A stretch of DNA of 64,000 nucleotides from an uncultured Lachnospiraceae bacterium. GTDB taxonomy: Bacteria; Bacillota; Clostridia; Lachnospirales; Lachnospiraceae. The number at the start of each line of letters is the position of its first letter. Position 1 is the first letter of the stretch. The notes beneath the pieces were generated by a model. It was not told where the DNA came from. It worked only from the letters and a program-made list of their open reading frames with translations, and ran no database searches. Location: the NCBI GenBank assembly GCA_948794795.1, contig CAQGLR010000001.1:184749-248748 (forward strand), read 5' to 3'. Below are positions 35,301 through 44,169 of this stretch, one piece after another. The position numbers and the translations under genes were made by a program.

Positions 35301-36141
35301 ATTTAATGAAAAGAATATATATATATCTTCACAGAAGGCAGCAAGACCAGAAGTATTTATTCCAGTATTTCCAGGAACTAACTGTGAATATGATACAGCA
35401 AAGGCATTTGAAGCTGCTGGGGCAAATGTAAATACAGCAGTATTTAAAAATATGACAGAAAGCCAGATTACAGAATCTGCCAGTGCATTTGAAGCGGCAG
35501 TAAGGAAAGCTAATATACTTATGTTCTCAGGCGGTTTCAGTGCTGGTGATGAGCCAGATGGTTCGGCTAAGTTTATTGCATCAGTGTTCAGGAACCCAGG
35601 TATAATGGATGCAGTACATGAACTTCTGGAGAAACGTGACGGGCTTATACTTGGTATATGTAATGGCTTCCAGGCGCTTATAAAGCTTGGCCTTGTGCCT
35701 TATGGTGAAATAAAACCACAGGCAGAAGATGCACCTACCCTTACTACAAACAGCATAGGGCGCCATATATCAAAGACAGTGTACACTAAGGTAGTTTCCA
35801 ATAAGTCACCTTGGCTTTTAAAAGCAGGGCTTGGCAATGTTTATTCAATACCTGCATCACATGGTGAAGGGCGTTTTGTTGCAAGTGATGCTGTAATTAA
35901 GAAGCTTTTTGAAAATGGACAGGTTGCAACAAGATATGTAGACCTTTCAGGTAAGCCAACAATGGATGAAGACTTTAATCCAAATGGTTCATATGCTGCT
36001 ATTGAGGGAATTACAAGCCCTGATGGCCGTATACTCGGCAAAATGGCACATTCTGAGCGTATTGGTGATGGCGTTGCCATAAATATATATGGAAACCAGA
36101 ACCAGCATATATTTGAATCTGGCACAGAGTATTTTAAATAG
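32386..36141 (+). CDS. purL: Phosphoribosylformylglycinamidine synthase, single-chain form
   Basis: A 1251-residue FGAM synthase (purine pathway step 4: FGAR + glutamine + ATP to FGAM). The single-chain layout is present: PurS-like N-domain (about 1-165); linker with DTYWSDHCRHTTF near 220; two AIRS-type halves with FKNETHNHPTEIEPFGGAATC near 325, DFGAGGVSVAIGELADG near 510, and KLGLPSIGGKDSM near 780; and a C-terminal class I glutaminase (about 985-1245) with FPGTNCEYD, the nucleophile Cys in GICNGFQAL near 1092 and PASHGEGRF near 1156. Motifs are intact. ATG 32386 follows GGAGG; no purine riboswitch is visible in the 109-bp leader. Confidence 0.96.
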   Translation: MGSVRRIYVEKKAPYAVRARELKEEVKRYLGVKGLTAVRVLIRYDVENLSEETYKQALVTVFSEPPVDNYYEEKFSYKDGSLVFSAEYLPGQFDQRADSAEQCVKLLNEKENPVIRSAVTYVFEGEIPEEAAKRIKEYCINPVDSRETDENKPETLVQVFDEPADVAVFEGFKDMPGTELRSLYDSLNLAMTFKDFLHIQKYFAGEEKRDPSVTEIRVLDTYWSDHCRHTTFLTELKNIKFKDGFYKEPVVNAYNEYLDARQELFKDRPDKYVSLMDIALMGMRKLKADGKLDDMEESDEINACSIIVPVEIDGKTEEWLVFFKNETHNHPTEIEPFGGAATCLGGAIRDPLSGRGYVYQAMRVTGAADPTVPMKDTLPGKLPQRKIVTGAAQGYSSYGNQIGLATGLVNEVYHPDYVAKRMEIGAVMGAAPRRNVIRKNSDPGDIIILLGGRTGRDGIGGATGSSKAHTTKSIDVCGAEVQKGNAPTERKIQRLFRREEASLIIKKCNDFGAGGVSVAIGELADGLRVSLDKVPKKYAGLDGTELAISESQERMAVVVSKENVDKMLKLAEEENLEAVVVAEVTEEPRLVLLWRDKVIVNISRAFLDTNGAHQETDVTVEIPCREDNYFEQKKDVSDIKGTWLGTLSDLNVCSQKGLVEMFDSSIGAASVYMPYGGRTQMSPVQTMVAKLPVLSGKCDTVTMMSYGIDPYLASWSPFHGSVYAVVSSVAKIVAAGGDYSKIRFTFQEYFRRLGEDPERWGEPMAALLGAYDAQVKLGLPSIGGKDSMSGTFNNIDVPPTLCSFAVDIAKVQDIISPELKEAGNVLVKFDIEKDQYSLPVYSQLMSLYASIKEMSDAGIIKSAYAIGFGGICEAISKMAFGNGLGVKIDSSVSKEELFSKDYGSIIAEVATEDINKITASYKKIADITDSAEFVYGDTNISIKEALDAWTSRLESVFPTRSGVAQTELEDTLFNEKNIYISSQKAARPEVFIPVFPGTNCEYDTAKAFEAAGANVNTAVFKNMTESQITESASAFEAAVRKANILMFSGGFSAGDEPDGSAKFIASVFRNPGIMDAVHELLEKRDGLILGICNGFQALIKLGLVPYGEIKPQAEDAPTLTTNSIGRHISKTVYTKVVSNKSPWLLKAGLGNVYSIPASHGEGRFVASDAVIKKLFENGQVATRYVDLSGKPTMDEDFNPNGSYAAIEGITSPDGRILGKMAHSERIGDGVAINIYGNQNQHIFESGTEYFK

Positions 36142-36221
36142 GTTTTCTTATATTGCAAGCCTATGGAAATATATAGTTCCAAGGTATGCATGAAAATGTA
36201 AAAGTGAATAAAATTACCAGC

Positions 36222-36326
36222 CCTGGCAAATCCAGATGTTTACCAATGGAAGCCCGCTGCGGCCTGGATGGGATACCAGTGTATCCATAACCACCACCTT
36301 TTGGTAAAACGTCTGGTTTGCCAGAG
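36222..36326. repeat. Palindromic MITE-like element, short divergent copy G
   Basis: A 105-bp hairpin: CTGGCAAATCCAGATGTTTACCA at left (22 of these bases pair imperfectly) against TGGTAAAACGTCTGGTTTGCCAG at right. The middle keeps the family's GCGGCCTGGATGGGAT-type block but has lost the TGCTTAATAGAAAC tip. The right flank GTAATATAATTTTTATGTA corresponds to copies A and B. It lies between purL and the tRNA-Gly pair. Confidence 0.7.
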
Positions 36327-36453
36327 TAATATAATTTTTATGTAATTTAAATGGTCAAAAGAAATTTCTGTAAGCTGGTTATAAAATTGCGTTATATATC
36401 ATTTGTAAAATATAGGAATAATTTATTTTTTTGAAAAAATTTCAAAAAAAGCG

Positions 36454-36482
36454 TTGACAAAAATAAGATTATAATGTAATAT
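36454..36482 (+). promoter_or_regulatory. Promoter of the tRNA-Gly pair
   Basis: TTGACA at 36454-36459 and TAATAT at 36477-36482 with a 17-base spacer, 40 bases before the first tRNA-Gly. Confidence 0.7.
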
Positions 36483-36521
36483 ATGTATCGTGCTTGTGAG
36501 AGATGACCAGGCATAAGAACT

Positions 36522-36593
36522 GCACGAGTGGCTCAGTGGTGGAGTATCGCCTTGCCAAGGCGAGGGTCGCGGGTTCGAATCCCGTCTCGTGCT
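36522..36593 (+). tRNA. tRNA-Gly (GCC), copy 1
   Basis: Acceptor arms GCACGAG and CTCGTGC with discriminator T. Anticodon stem CGCCT/AGGCG encloses TTGCCAA (centre GCC); T arm CGGGTTCGAATCCCG. CCA is not encoded. Identical over its 72 nt to the copy 100 bases downstream. Confidence 0.95.
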
Positions 36594-36693
36594 TAGTTCC
36601 TTTAAGGAATACATAAAGGAATTGTACAATTATATAATTATCTGCCATTAATAAGATATATTGCAGGCTGTTTTAGTATTGGCAGGATAAGTT

Positions 36694-36765
36694 GCACGAG
36701 TGGCTCAGTGGTGGAGTATCGCCTTGCCAAGGCGAGGGTCGCGGGTTCGAATCCCGTCTCGTGCT
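36694..36765 (+). tRNA. tRNA-Gly (GCC), copy 2
   Basis: Same 72-nt sequence as copy 1, including anticodon GCC and the GGGTTCGAATCCC T arm. No separate promoter is clear in the 100-base spacer, so the two are probably processed from one transcript. TGTATATCTGGTTTTTTG just after may end it. Confidence 0.95.
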
Positions 36766-36857
36766 TATAGTTTTTAGACCAGGTGTACATTTGTATATCT
36801 GGTTTTTTGTATTTAGTAACAGATAAATTTTGTATAAATACCTGGAAAAGATTGAGT

Positions 36858-36886
36858 TTGACTTGTTATGGCAAATAATGTATACT
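36858..36886 (+). promoter_or_regulatory. gpmI promoter
   Basis: TTGACT at 36858-36863 and TATACT at 36881-36886, spacer 17 bases, 78 bases before gpmI. Confidence 0.7.
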
Positions 36887-36963
36887 TTTATTTTAAGAGA
36901 AGCTGTTAATTAAAATAATTTTAAAAATATATTATGCAAAACAAGCGTAGAAAGGATGTTGTT

Positions 36964-38511
36964 ATGAGTAAGAAACCAGTAGTATTAATGGTACTTGACG
37001 GATATGGATTAAATGATAAGGCAGAGGGAAATGCGATTGCGCAGGCAAATACACCAGTTATGGACAAACTTATGGCAGAATGTCCATTCCAGAAAGGCAA
37101 TGCAAGTGGTCTTTATGTAGGGCTTCCAGACGGACAGATGGGTAATTCAGAAGTAGGACATATGAATATAGGCGCAGGACGCATTATATACCAGGAACTT
37201 ACACGTATTACAAAAGCTATTGAAGAAGGTACATTCTTTGAAAACAAAGCCCTTCTTGCTGCTATAGACAATGTAAAGAAAAATAATTCAGACCTCCACT
37301 TATACGGGCTTTTATCAGATGGTGGTGTACACAGCCACAATACACATCTTTATGGGCTGCTTGAGCTGGCAAAGAGAAACGGTGTCCAGAATGTATATAT
37401 ACACACATTCCTTGATGGCCGTGATACTCCTCCTGCATCAGGCAAGGGCTTTATTGATGAACTACAGGCTAAAATTGATGAAATTGGCGTAGGAAAGATT
37501 GCAAGTGTACATGGACGTTATTATGCAATGGACAGGGATAATAACTGGGACCGTGTTGAAAAGGCATATAACGCACTTGTAAAAGGTGAAGGCATTATGG
37601 CTTCCAATGCTTCAGATGCGGTTGCTGCTTCTTATGAAAGCGGAGTTAATGATGAATTTGTTGTTCCTACAGTAATTACAGAAGATGGAAAAGCAGTTGC
37701 AACAATTAAACCAGATGATTCAATAATATTCTTTAATTTCCGTCCTGACAGGGCAAGGGAGATTACACGTACATTCTGTGATGAAAGTTTTGATAAGTTT
37801 GAACGTGCCAATGGTTTTATGCCACTCACATATGTATGCTTTACAGACTATGATGAAACAATAGGCAATAAGCAGGTTGCGTTTGAGAAAGAAAGTATTA
37901 CAAATACATTTGGTGAATTTCTTGCTGCTAATGGAAAAACACAGCTCCGTCTTGCAGAAACAGAAAAATATGCACATGTAACATTCTTCTTTAATGGCGG
38001 CATAGAAGAGCCTAATAAAGACGAAGAGCGTTCACTTGTAAAATCTCCAGATGTAGCTACTTATGATTTAAAACCAGAGATGAGCGCACCAGAGGTAGGA
38101 GAAAGGCTTGACGCTGCGATTACATCAGGCAAATATGATGTTATTGTTATAAACTTTGCAAATCCTGACATGGTAGGCCATACAGGAGTAATATCTGCTG
38201 CAATAAAGGCAGTTGAGCGTATTGACCAGTGTGTAGGTTCTGCTGTAGAGGCTGTAAAGAAAGCAGATGGTGTACTGTTTATATGCGCTGACCATGGTAA
38301 TGCAGAACAGATGGTTGATTATGAGACAGGTATACCATTTACAGCACATACAACTAATCCTGTGCCATTTATCCTTGTAAATTATGATGAAAATTATACA
38401 TTACGTGAAGGTGGATGTCTTGCAGATATAGCTCCAACTCTTATTGAAATAATGGGACTTAAACAGCCAGAAGAGATGACAGGCAAGTCACTTCTTGTAA
38501 AAAAGGCTTAA
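36964..38511 (+). CDS. gpmI: 2,3-bisphosphoglycerate-independent phosphoglycerate mutase
   Basis: A 515-residue metal-dependent glycolytic mutase interconverting 3- and 2-phosphoglycerate. Visible: VLMVLDGYGLND at the start (metal Asp), the phosphorylated Ser in MGNSEVGHMNIGAGR near residue 62, HTFLDGRDTPPASG near 150, GRYYAMDRDNNWDR near 185, FNFRPDRARE near 258, NPDMVGHTG near 404 and ICADHGNAEQM near 441. All metal-binding motifs are intact and length is standard. ATG 36964 follows AAAGGATG; the longer 36934 frame has no site. Confidence 0.96.
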   Translation: MSKKPVVLMVLDGYGLNDKAEGNAIAQANTPVMDKLMAECPFQKGNASGLYVGLPDGQMGNSEVGHMNIGAGRIIYQELTRITKAIEEGTFFENKALLAAIDNVKKNNSDLHLYGLLSDGGVHSHNTHLYGLLELAKRNGVQNVYIHTFLDGRDTPPASGKGFIDELQAKIDEIGVGKIASVHGRYYAMDRDNNWDRVEKAYNALVKGEGIMASNASDAVAASYESGVNDEFVVPTVITEDGKAVATIKPDDSIIFFNFRPDRAREITRTFCDESFDKFERANGFMPLTYVCFTDYDETIGNKQVAFEKESITNTFGEFLAANGKTQLRLAETEKYAHVTFFFNGGIEEPNKDEERSLVKSPDVATYDLKPEMSAPEVGERLDAAITSGKYDVIVINFANPDMVGHTGVISAAIKAVERIDQCVGSAVEAVKKADGVLFICADHGNAEQMVDYETGIPFTAHTTNPVPFILVNYDENYTLREGGCLADIAPTLIEIMGLKQPEEMTGKSLLVKKA

Positions 38512-38547
38512 ATATATAATAACCATGCTTTATATGGAGGTGCCAGG

Positions 38548-39216
38548 ATGCTAAGTTTTTTAGGTTTAATTAAAAAGCTTTATGCTGTTAAAAGTTTCCA
38601 TGGATATACAGATAAGGAGATTGACAGCCTTAAGCAGCTGTTTGGTGATATTCCAGCAGTGTTAGAAGAATATTACCGTACAGCAGGTAATACAAAAGAA
38701 TTCCAGTATGGACAGGATTCATGGGTTAAACCAGAAGATTATAAAGGACACAGATGGTATAAAGATATTGATGGCATGGTTATCCTTAATGAAAACCAGG
38801 GTGTCTGCCAGGCATGTATAAAAAGGGAAGACTTGTCACTGCCAGACCCGCCAGTTTATAATTATAATGGGGATGAATGGGAGCTGTGTGCATCATCTGT
38901 AAGTGAATTTCTTGTTTCAATGCTTGCTTATAATTCAGCTTTTATGTTTGAGTACAGTCCAGAAGATTTTTATTGTATAGAAGATGAAAACATAAAAGAA
39001 TTTCAATCCAGGCTTGAAAAATATCCATTTGAAATAAAGAGCTGGATAGGTGGGATTAGAATTACATTTTACAGTAACAGCCCTGGCAACCTTGCAGTGG
39101 TTATGGGAGAAGAAGATGACAGTAGTGGTTACTTGCAGCTGATATATGGTGCATCAGATAAAGATGCATATGATAAACTGCAGGAAGCACTTGAAGATAT
39201 TTGTGAACCATTTTAA
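38548..39216 (+). CDS. SMI1/KNR4 (SUKH)-like protein
   Basis: A 222-residue soluble protein. The first 60 residues show the SUKH hallmark: GYTDKEIDSLKQLFGDIPAV followed by LEEYYRTAGNTK, then a tryptophan/aspartate-rich middle (GHRWYKDIDGMVILNENQGV) and a DEWELCASSVSEFL block. SUKH proteins are frequent immunity proteins against secreted or contact toxins, but many stand alone and serve unknown roles. GGAGGTG precedes the ATG. It may be transcribed with gpmI 36 bases upstream. No toxin gene is beside it. Confidence 0.65.
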   Translation: MLSFLGLIKKLYAVKSFHGYTDKEIDSLKQLFGDIPAVLEEYYRTAGNTKEFQYGQDSWVKPEDYKGHRWYKDIDGMVILNENQGVCQACIKREDLSLPDPPVYNYNGDEWELCASSVSEFLVSMLAYNSAFMFEYSPEDFYCIEDENIKEFQSRLEKYPFEIKSWIGGIRITFYSNSPGNLAVVMGEEDDSSGYLQLIYGASDKDAYDKLQEALEDICEPF

Positions 39217-39248
39217 AAAATGGAACGCTGATGCGTTCCATTTTTTTA
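39215..39248. terminator. Bidirectional intrinsic terminator
   Basis: AAAAAATGGAACGC and GCGTTCCATTTTTT form a perfect stem around TGAT, with flanking A and T runs. It separates the SUKH-like gene (+) from the chemoreceptor (-). Confidence 0.9.
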
Positions 39249-39261
39249 TAATAATCTATAA

Positions 39262-40632
39262 TCAGTTTCTAGAAATCTGTATAATTTTTTCCATATCCCT
39301 TATAAGGTTCTGGGAATATTCCTTTGCTTCCATATATATCTGTTCTGCATATAAATAATCCCCGTTTTTAATGGCATTTATAACCTCTGTGCCATATTTA
39401 TGGAACCTGTTGTGTTTTGCCCCTAATTCAATCCATATAGAAAGCACTCCAGGTATTTTGGGAGTAATAGCATAATAGAAATGTCCAAAACCACATTTAG
39501 ACGGGTCTGTTTGTAATGGCAGTATTGTACGCAGTGCAACCATCTTTCCAAGATTATCAAGCCATGTATGGTGTGCTAAAATTGCATTTTCCATATATTT
39601 GGCAAATTCATTATTTTTCATATGGTAAAATGCATCATCAGACATAACCCCCATCTGTTTTACAGACTCATCAAGTGTTCTTTCTATATCAATAACTGGT
39701 TCTGTTGCTTTATTTAATTCAGTGCCAACTTCATGCATAAAATTTGCACTGTCAACCAGCTGGCCTTCCATTTCTGCCATATTGCTGCTGATTTCTTCAC
39801 TGACTGCTGCAATAGAACTGATAGCTTCATTAATCTCAGATACATGTTTTTTGTTGTCATTATTTAATTCCCATACATACTCTATTTTTTTGGTCATATT
39901 TTCAAGGGAATTAATTGTTTCTGTAGCGCTTCCAGCACTTTTTTGTGAAGCAGTCTTTATTTCATCAACAAAGTCCTGCATATCACCTGTAAGTTTCTGT
40001 GTTTCTTCTGCAAGAGTACGTATTTCATTTGCCACAACAGCAAACCCTTTACCTGCTTCACCTGCTTTTGCAGCTTCTATAGAAGCATTTAATGCCAGCA
40101 GGTTAGTCTGTAAAGATATAGTATCAATTCCTGCAATCAGGCCTAACATATTATTAATAATCTCAAGCAGTTTATTCATATCGTCCTGCATTTCTTTAGA
40201 AACTACAATAGTCTGTTCAGAAAGGTTCCTGATATTGGTTAATTCTTCCTGGCTGGAATCAGTTTTCTTATGTACTTCTTCAGTTTTTGAGGAAATATCA
40301 ATAATATTATGGGTAAGTTCCTCATGCTGGTTATTTGAATTATGGCCAGTAGTAAACTGTCCTTCTGAGGACACTCCAAAAATAGCTTCTGTAGCCTTTG
40401 ATACCTTGCGGCATATGCCATTAATCTTTTCGGTCTGGTGGTGCATTGTCAAATCAAGGGAACTAATCTGCATAACTGCCTTAATATTTTTCTCAAAAAC
40501 TTCTGCAAACTGTTTTCTGCCTTTAACAAGCCTCTGGTATATAATATCAAGTTCAGGTTCCTTGGAATAATCCACATCTTTCAATTCTGAAACTGCCCTT
40601 GTAAGCGGCTTCCTTTTTCTGCTTAAACTCAT
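39262..40632 (-). CDS. Soluble methyl-accepting chemotaxis protein with CZB domain
   Basis: A 456-residue chemoreceptor without membrane segments. The signalling hairpin lies around residues 150-250, with the conserved tip [24 protein letters not shown] sequence and LALNASIEA before it. The C-terminal CZB (chemoreceptor zinc-binding) domain spans about 345-450: [21 protein letters not shown] and HNRFHKYG supply His, Cys and His ligands. CZB receptors sense zinc, hypochlorite or metabolic state in the cytoplasm. ATG 40632 follows GGAGG; the in-frame start at 40656 is unsupported. It indicates the cell is motile or derived from motile ancestors. Confidence 0.88.
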   Translation of the reverse strand: MSLSRKRKPLTRAVSELKDVDYSKEPELDIIYQRLVKGRKQFAEVFEKNIKAVMQISSLDLTMHHQTEKINGICRKVSKATEAIFGVSSEGQFTTGHNSNNQHEELTHNIIDISSKTEEVHKKTDSSQEELTNIRNLSEQTIVVSKEMQDDMNKLLEIINNMLGLIAGIDTISLQTNLLALNASIEAAKAGEAGKGFAVVANEIRTLAEETQKLTGDMQDFVDEIKTASQKSAGSATETINSLENMTKKIEYVWELNNDNKKHVSEINEAISSIAAVSEEISSNMAEMEGQLVDSANFMHEVGTELNKATEPVIDIERTLDESVKQMGVMSDDAFYHMKNNEFAKYMENAILAHHTWLDNLGKMVALRTILPLQTDPSKCGFGHFYYAITPKIPGVLSIWIELGAKHNRFHKYGTEVINAIKNGDYLYAEQIYMEAKEYSQNLIRDMEKIIQISRN

Positions 40633-40928
40633 ACATTTACCTCCATTTGCACACACCTTCTTTAGATATTAGGCGTTATTTAAACGCTCTTTAAATTTTA
40701 GTACGTAATCACAATAATATATGAAATTAAATTTTTTTGCAACCTTTTTATATATAATATTATTATATATCCTATATGGTTACAGTTAAATCAGTAATAT
40801 TTTCCATAAATCCAAGAATGTCTTTGGGTTCTTGCGGAGTGAAGAGCTTATGTTATAGATGATGGCAGTTTACTTTAAGACTTTTTTATCCAGCCGGGAC
40901 ATAATAGTCTGGTTTATAACACCTAAGG

Positions 40929-40961
40929 TTGATTTAATATAAGCATTATAGTATAATGCTT
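40929..40961 (+). promoter_or_regulatory. Promoter with palindrome over the -10
   Basis: TTGATT at 40929-40934 and TATAAT at 40952-40957, spacer 17. AAGCATTATA-G-TATAATGCTT at 40941-40961 is a perfect palindrome covering the -10, so a repressor could bind there. It would drive the truncated receptor at 41047. The remainder of the 414-bp gap between the two receptors shows no gene. Confidence 0.55.
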
Positions 40962-41046
40962 TTAAAAATAGGGTATTTATTGGAAAAATATATGTTTTGC
41001 GGAATTTCTGGTAAATATTGGCAGGTTTTAGGGAGGATTAAGGATT

Positions 41047-41982
41047 ATGAAGAACCAGAAGATGAGTACAACAATTACATTAGTGATATTATTTGTAACT
41101 ATAATATGTACTTCATTATTGTATGTAACTGCAAATAAAAATATCACTGTAATAATGAAACAGTCTGAAATGGAAAGTCTGCATAATTCAGTGAATGCAC
41201 AGGCAAATATTGTTAAAGAATATGTAACATGCCAGGAGGACTTGTTAATTGCTTACAGCAAATCTTATGTAATAGTAGAACTTTTGAAAAATCCATCTGA
41301 TAAACAGAAACAAACAGCTGCCCAGGAATATACAGAGAAATATTATACAGATTTAAAGGACTGGGAAGGACTTTATACAGGAGAGTGGGATACACATGTA
41401 ATTGCACATTCAGATCCAGAAGCAGTGGGAATGTTTACCCGTAAAGGTGAAGAGTTAAAAAAACTCCAGGATATGCTGTCTTCAGAAAATGGCATTTACA
41501 ATGCAGGCATTATTATATCACCAGCATCAGGCAAACTTGTCTTATCTTTATTCTGTCCAGTATTTGATTATGATGGTAAGACAATTATAGGATACGTTGG
41601 AACTTTATCATTCATTTTTATACGTATAAGTACAAGACCATTGAAATACATAGAGTCATCAATTTTAAATTTAAAAGAACTTAAGCTGCAGAAGGAACAC
41701 AAACTGGATAAATACATTAACTGCAAAAGTGAAACAGGCCAGATTGCTACAGCTATTAATTCTTTGTATGACTCATTTAAAGATATTGTTCTTAGGTTAA
41801 ATGACTGTTCAGATTCTTTAACACAGTCAGCAGTAAAAATGTCAGATTCTTCTGGCGTATTAATACAATGTGTAGAAGAGAACTCTTATACAACAGAGCA
41901 GTTTACACAACATGCAGAGTCTATTACAGATGCAATTAAAAGGGTAGATGATGAAATTGCCAGCCGTTTTTCTGAGTATTAA
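41047..41982 (+). CDS. Truncated transmembrane chemoreceptor (no signalling tip)
   Basis: A 311-residue receptor fragment. The N-terminal membrane segment (ITLVILFVTIICTSLLYV, about 9-26) leads to a Cache-like sensor region (about 35-190) ending CPVFDYDGKTIIGYVGTLSF. That passes straight to IRISTRPLKYIESSILNLKE, which normally follows the second membrane helix of Cache receptors, so part of the sensor and TM2 looks deleted in frame. A HAMP-like and coiled-coil region continues to residue 311 and stops before the kinase-binding tip. The reading frame itself is clean. It could be a dead gene or a dominant-negative adaptor; the missing tip means it cannot act as a normal receptor. Confidence 0.7.
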   Translation: MKNQKMSTTITLVILFVTIICTSLLYVTANKNITVIMKQSEMESLHNSVNAQANIVKEYVTCQEDLLIAYSKSYVIVELLKNPSDKQKQTAAQEYTEKYYTDLKDWEGLYTGEWDTHVIAHSDPEAVGMFTRKGEELKKLQDMLSSENGIYNAGIIISPASGKLVLSLFCPVFDYDGKTIIGYVGTLSFIFIRISTRPLKYIESSILNLKELKLQKEHKLDKYINCKSETGQIATAINSLYDSFKDIVLRLNDCSDSLTQSAVKMSDSSGVLIQCVEENSYTTEQFTQHAESITDAIKRVDDEIASRFSEY

Positions 41983-42167
41983 TGGCAGGAAGGAACGTTG
42001 GACTGGCAGAAGAGGATTGCATATAGGTGAAAAGCCCGGTTTTAAACAGCTTGGTACTATACCAGGCGGTTTCCGACTTGGAAGTTGCCTTTATGAGGAT
42101 GTTTATCCTTATTATATAGTTTTATAAATATAAATATAATATTTTACAAGGAGAATATATACAGAAT

Positions 42168-42752
42168 ATGGCTAAAATACAGATGTTTTTAAAAGCAGTT
42201 TATGCAGGGTTTATGATTGGTGCAGGATGTATAGTATATTTATCAGTAGAAAATAAGCTTGCAGGCTCTTTATTATTTTCTTTTGGATTGCTTACTATTG
42301 TTACACAGGAATTTTATCTGTATACAGGTAAAATCGGGTTTGTAAAAAAGGCATGGGAACTTGTACATATGTTAATAATTATAGCTGGAAATTATTTAGG
42401 AACATTAATTGCATCCTTTGCATCGAAGGCAGCACGGCTTAATATAAGCAGCACAGAACTGGTTATTGCCAAACTTGATAAAAATATACCCAGTGTTTTT
42501 GTATTGTCAATGTTTTGTGGTGTTATGATGTACCTGGCAATAGATAATTATAATAAGTCTAAAAATATTGTGTTTATAATAGCACCTGTAATGATATTTA
42601 TATTATCTGGTTTTGAACATTCTATAGCAAATATGTTTTATTTTAATTTGTCTGGAATATACAGTTTCAGGGTATTTTGTTATATTGTGGTTATGTTAGT
42701 GGGAAATGGAATTGGTGCAAAAATTTTCAGTCTTAAGACTTATTGGGAATAA
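42168..42752 (+). CDS. Formate/nitrite transporter family protein, short form
   Basis: A 194-residue integral membrane protein with about five to six hydrophobic segments. The family-specific GFEHSIANMFYF motif (around residues 148-159) and the early AGFMIGAGCIVYLSV and FGLLTIVTQEFYLYTGK blocks identify the FNT channel fold (FocA, NirC). It is shorter than the usual 260-280 residues, mainly through short loops and termini, but the core helices seem present. It would form a pentameric channel for formate, nitrite or hydrosulfide. AAGGAG is rather distant (13-14 bases) from the ATG. Confidence 0.75.
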   Translation: MAKIQMFLKAVYAGFMIGAGCIVYLSVENKLAGSLLFSFGLLTIVTQEFYLYTGKIGFVKKAWELVHMLIIIAGNYLGTLIASFASKAARLNISSTELVIAKLDKNIPSVFVLSMFCGVMMYLAIDNYNKSKNIVFIIAPVMIFILSGFEHSIANMFYFNLSGIYSFRVFCYIVVMLVGNGIGAKIFSLKTYWE

Positions 42753-42859
42753 CAGTTAATGTCAATATGTATTCTTTTTCTTTTACAAAAAACTTTGCAA
42801 AATACTTGTGGTATATCAGCTGGCGGGATAATAAGATATTTATATATGGAGGAGAATAT

Positions 42860-43327
42860 ATGGAAACTAAAGTATACAATGTGTTACCAGAAGATGCTGT
42901 ATTTATAAGAAATACAGTGTTTGTAGAAGAGCAAGGGTTTAAAGAAGAGTTTGACCAAATTGATGAAAAAGCAGTACATATGGTTATGTATGATAAGGAT
43001 AAGCCAGTAGCAGTATGCCGTTTTTTTAAAGATACAGAGCCAGATACATATATTATAGGGCGTATTGCAGTAATAAAAAAATACAGAGGGCAAGATATAG
43101 GCATGGAATTAATGTCAGAGGCAGAAAAAGCTATTAAAAAAGCAGGAGGTAAGAAAATCTGCCTTCATGCCCAGGAACGCATAAAACCATTTTATGAAAA
43201 ACAAGGTTATTATTTATCTGGAATAAATGATTATGATGAAGGATGCCCTCATGTATGGATGTACAAAGAACTGGACTGCCAGGAAAATGTTAAAATACTG
43301 TCACATATATATAACGGTCTCCTTTGA
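42860..43327 (+). CDS. GNAT family N-acetyltransferase
   Basis: A 155-residue acyl-CoA transferase of the ElaA/YjcF-like kind. VFIRNTVFVEEQGFKEEFDQ near the start is typical of that branch. Motif A (acetyl-CoA pyrophosphate binding) appears as IGRIAVIKKYRGQDIGMELM (R-x-x-G-x-G/A). KPFYEKQGY near residue 118 is the C-terminal strand-turn. ATG 42860 lies behind GGAGG; the longer frame from 42743 is unsupported. Acceptor substrate unknown. Confidence 0.85.
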   Translation: METKVYNVLPEDAVFIRNTVFVEEQGFKEEFDQIDEKAVHMVMYDKDKPVAVCRFFKDTEPDTYIIGRIAVIKKYRGQDIGMELMSEAEKAIKKAGGKKICLHAQERIKPFYEKQGYYLSGINDYDEGCPHVWMYKELDCQENVKILSHIYNGLL

Positions 43328-43415
43328 TTTTATTTTTTTGTTATGCAAGAAAGTTACAACGCAGAAAAAGAATGCCAAAAAGAAAGGAATCCTGTAGCTT
43401 TCTGACGAAATACTT

Positions 43416-44072
43416 TTAAATTTTAAAATCAACTGAGTTTGTTAAATTTTCAACAGATTTTCTTGTAATACCATCTAATGCACCAGCAGGAACAGGTTTT
43501 CCTATCTCCCAGCCAGGGTCAGCTTTTCTTACTGCTGCTAAAAATGCTTTGCGGTATGAACGTTCATATTGCTGCATGGTATATCCTGCTGCCAGTCTGT
43601 CATTTTTCTTGACTTTATGGTACATATTTGTATATACATCAGACCGTTTTGTTGTATCTCCGTTGAGTACACCATTTTCACGGAGAAATTCTTTTTTAGT
43701 CTGTTCAAACATCTCATCTTTGCTGCTTTCAGGAATAGGAATAATACGTTTCCTGAAAGCAGCATTTTCATCAGTTAATAAAAGTCCTGCTAAACCTGTA
43801 ACAGGGTCAATGTAATCTCCATCTTTATCATAACTTTTCATTAGATTTTTGATACTTTGGATATTTGTATACATTTCGCCATTTCCATCTGACATCATTT
43901 TTTTAATCACGGTCTTATATTGTTTGCTGTTTGTATTAATACCTGCCGCTTTTAACTGTGACTGTATAGAACTGCTGTTTATCTGTGATAACTTGAAATT
44001 GCCAGTAATGTTTGGCTTTTTTATTCCAGACATTGGTTTAAATAAAAAACTATAATCAGTAATTCTAGGCAT
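43416..44072 (-). CDS. DUF3879 family protein
   Basis: A 218-residue soluble protein starting PRITDYSFLFKPMSGIKK, with LSQINSSSIQSQLKAAGINT, YDKDGDYIDPVTGLAGLLLT and PAGALDGITRKSVENL. This set of blocks matches what I know as DUF3879, a Clostridia/Bacilli family without established function. The SYDKDGDYIDP section looks like an EF-hand-type calcium loop, though unpaired. AAGGAGGG six bases before ATG 44072 decides the start over the TTG two codons earlier. It stands alone, convergent to the GNAT gene. Confidence 0.65.
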   Translation of the reverse strand: MPRITDYSFLFKPMSGIKKPNITGNFKLSQINSSSIQSQLKAAGINTNSKQYKTVIKKMMSDGNGEMYTNIQSIKNLMKSYDKDGDYIDPVTGLAGLLLTDENAAFRKRIIPIPESSKDEMFEQTKKEFLRENGVLNGDTTKRSDVYTNMYHKVKKNDRLAAGYTMQQYERSYRKAFLAAVRKADPGWEIGKPVPAGALDGITRKSVENLTNSVDFKI

Positions 44073-44169
44073 AACCAACCCTCCTTAGTTATTATGTAGC
44101 CTGATAAATAATATAATCTTTTATTTTATATCGTCACAATTTTTAAATCATTTAATTTATTATTAAAGA

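Noticed and set aside
36464..36475. TATAAT at 36470 as the tRNA-Gly -10 box
   Set aside because: Only ten bases from TTGACA; TAATAT at 36477 gives the proper 17-base spacing.
39722..40570. 282-residue plus-strand ORF opposite the CZB chemoreceptor
   Set aside because: Hydrophobic Ser/Ile-rich composition is the usual shadow of a helical receptor gene; no start signal.
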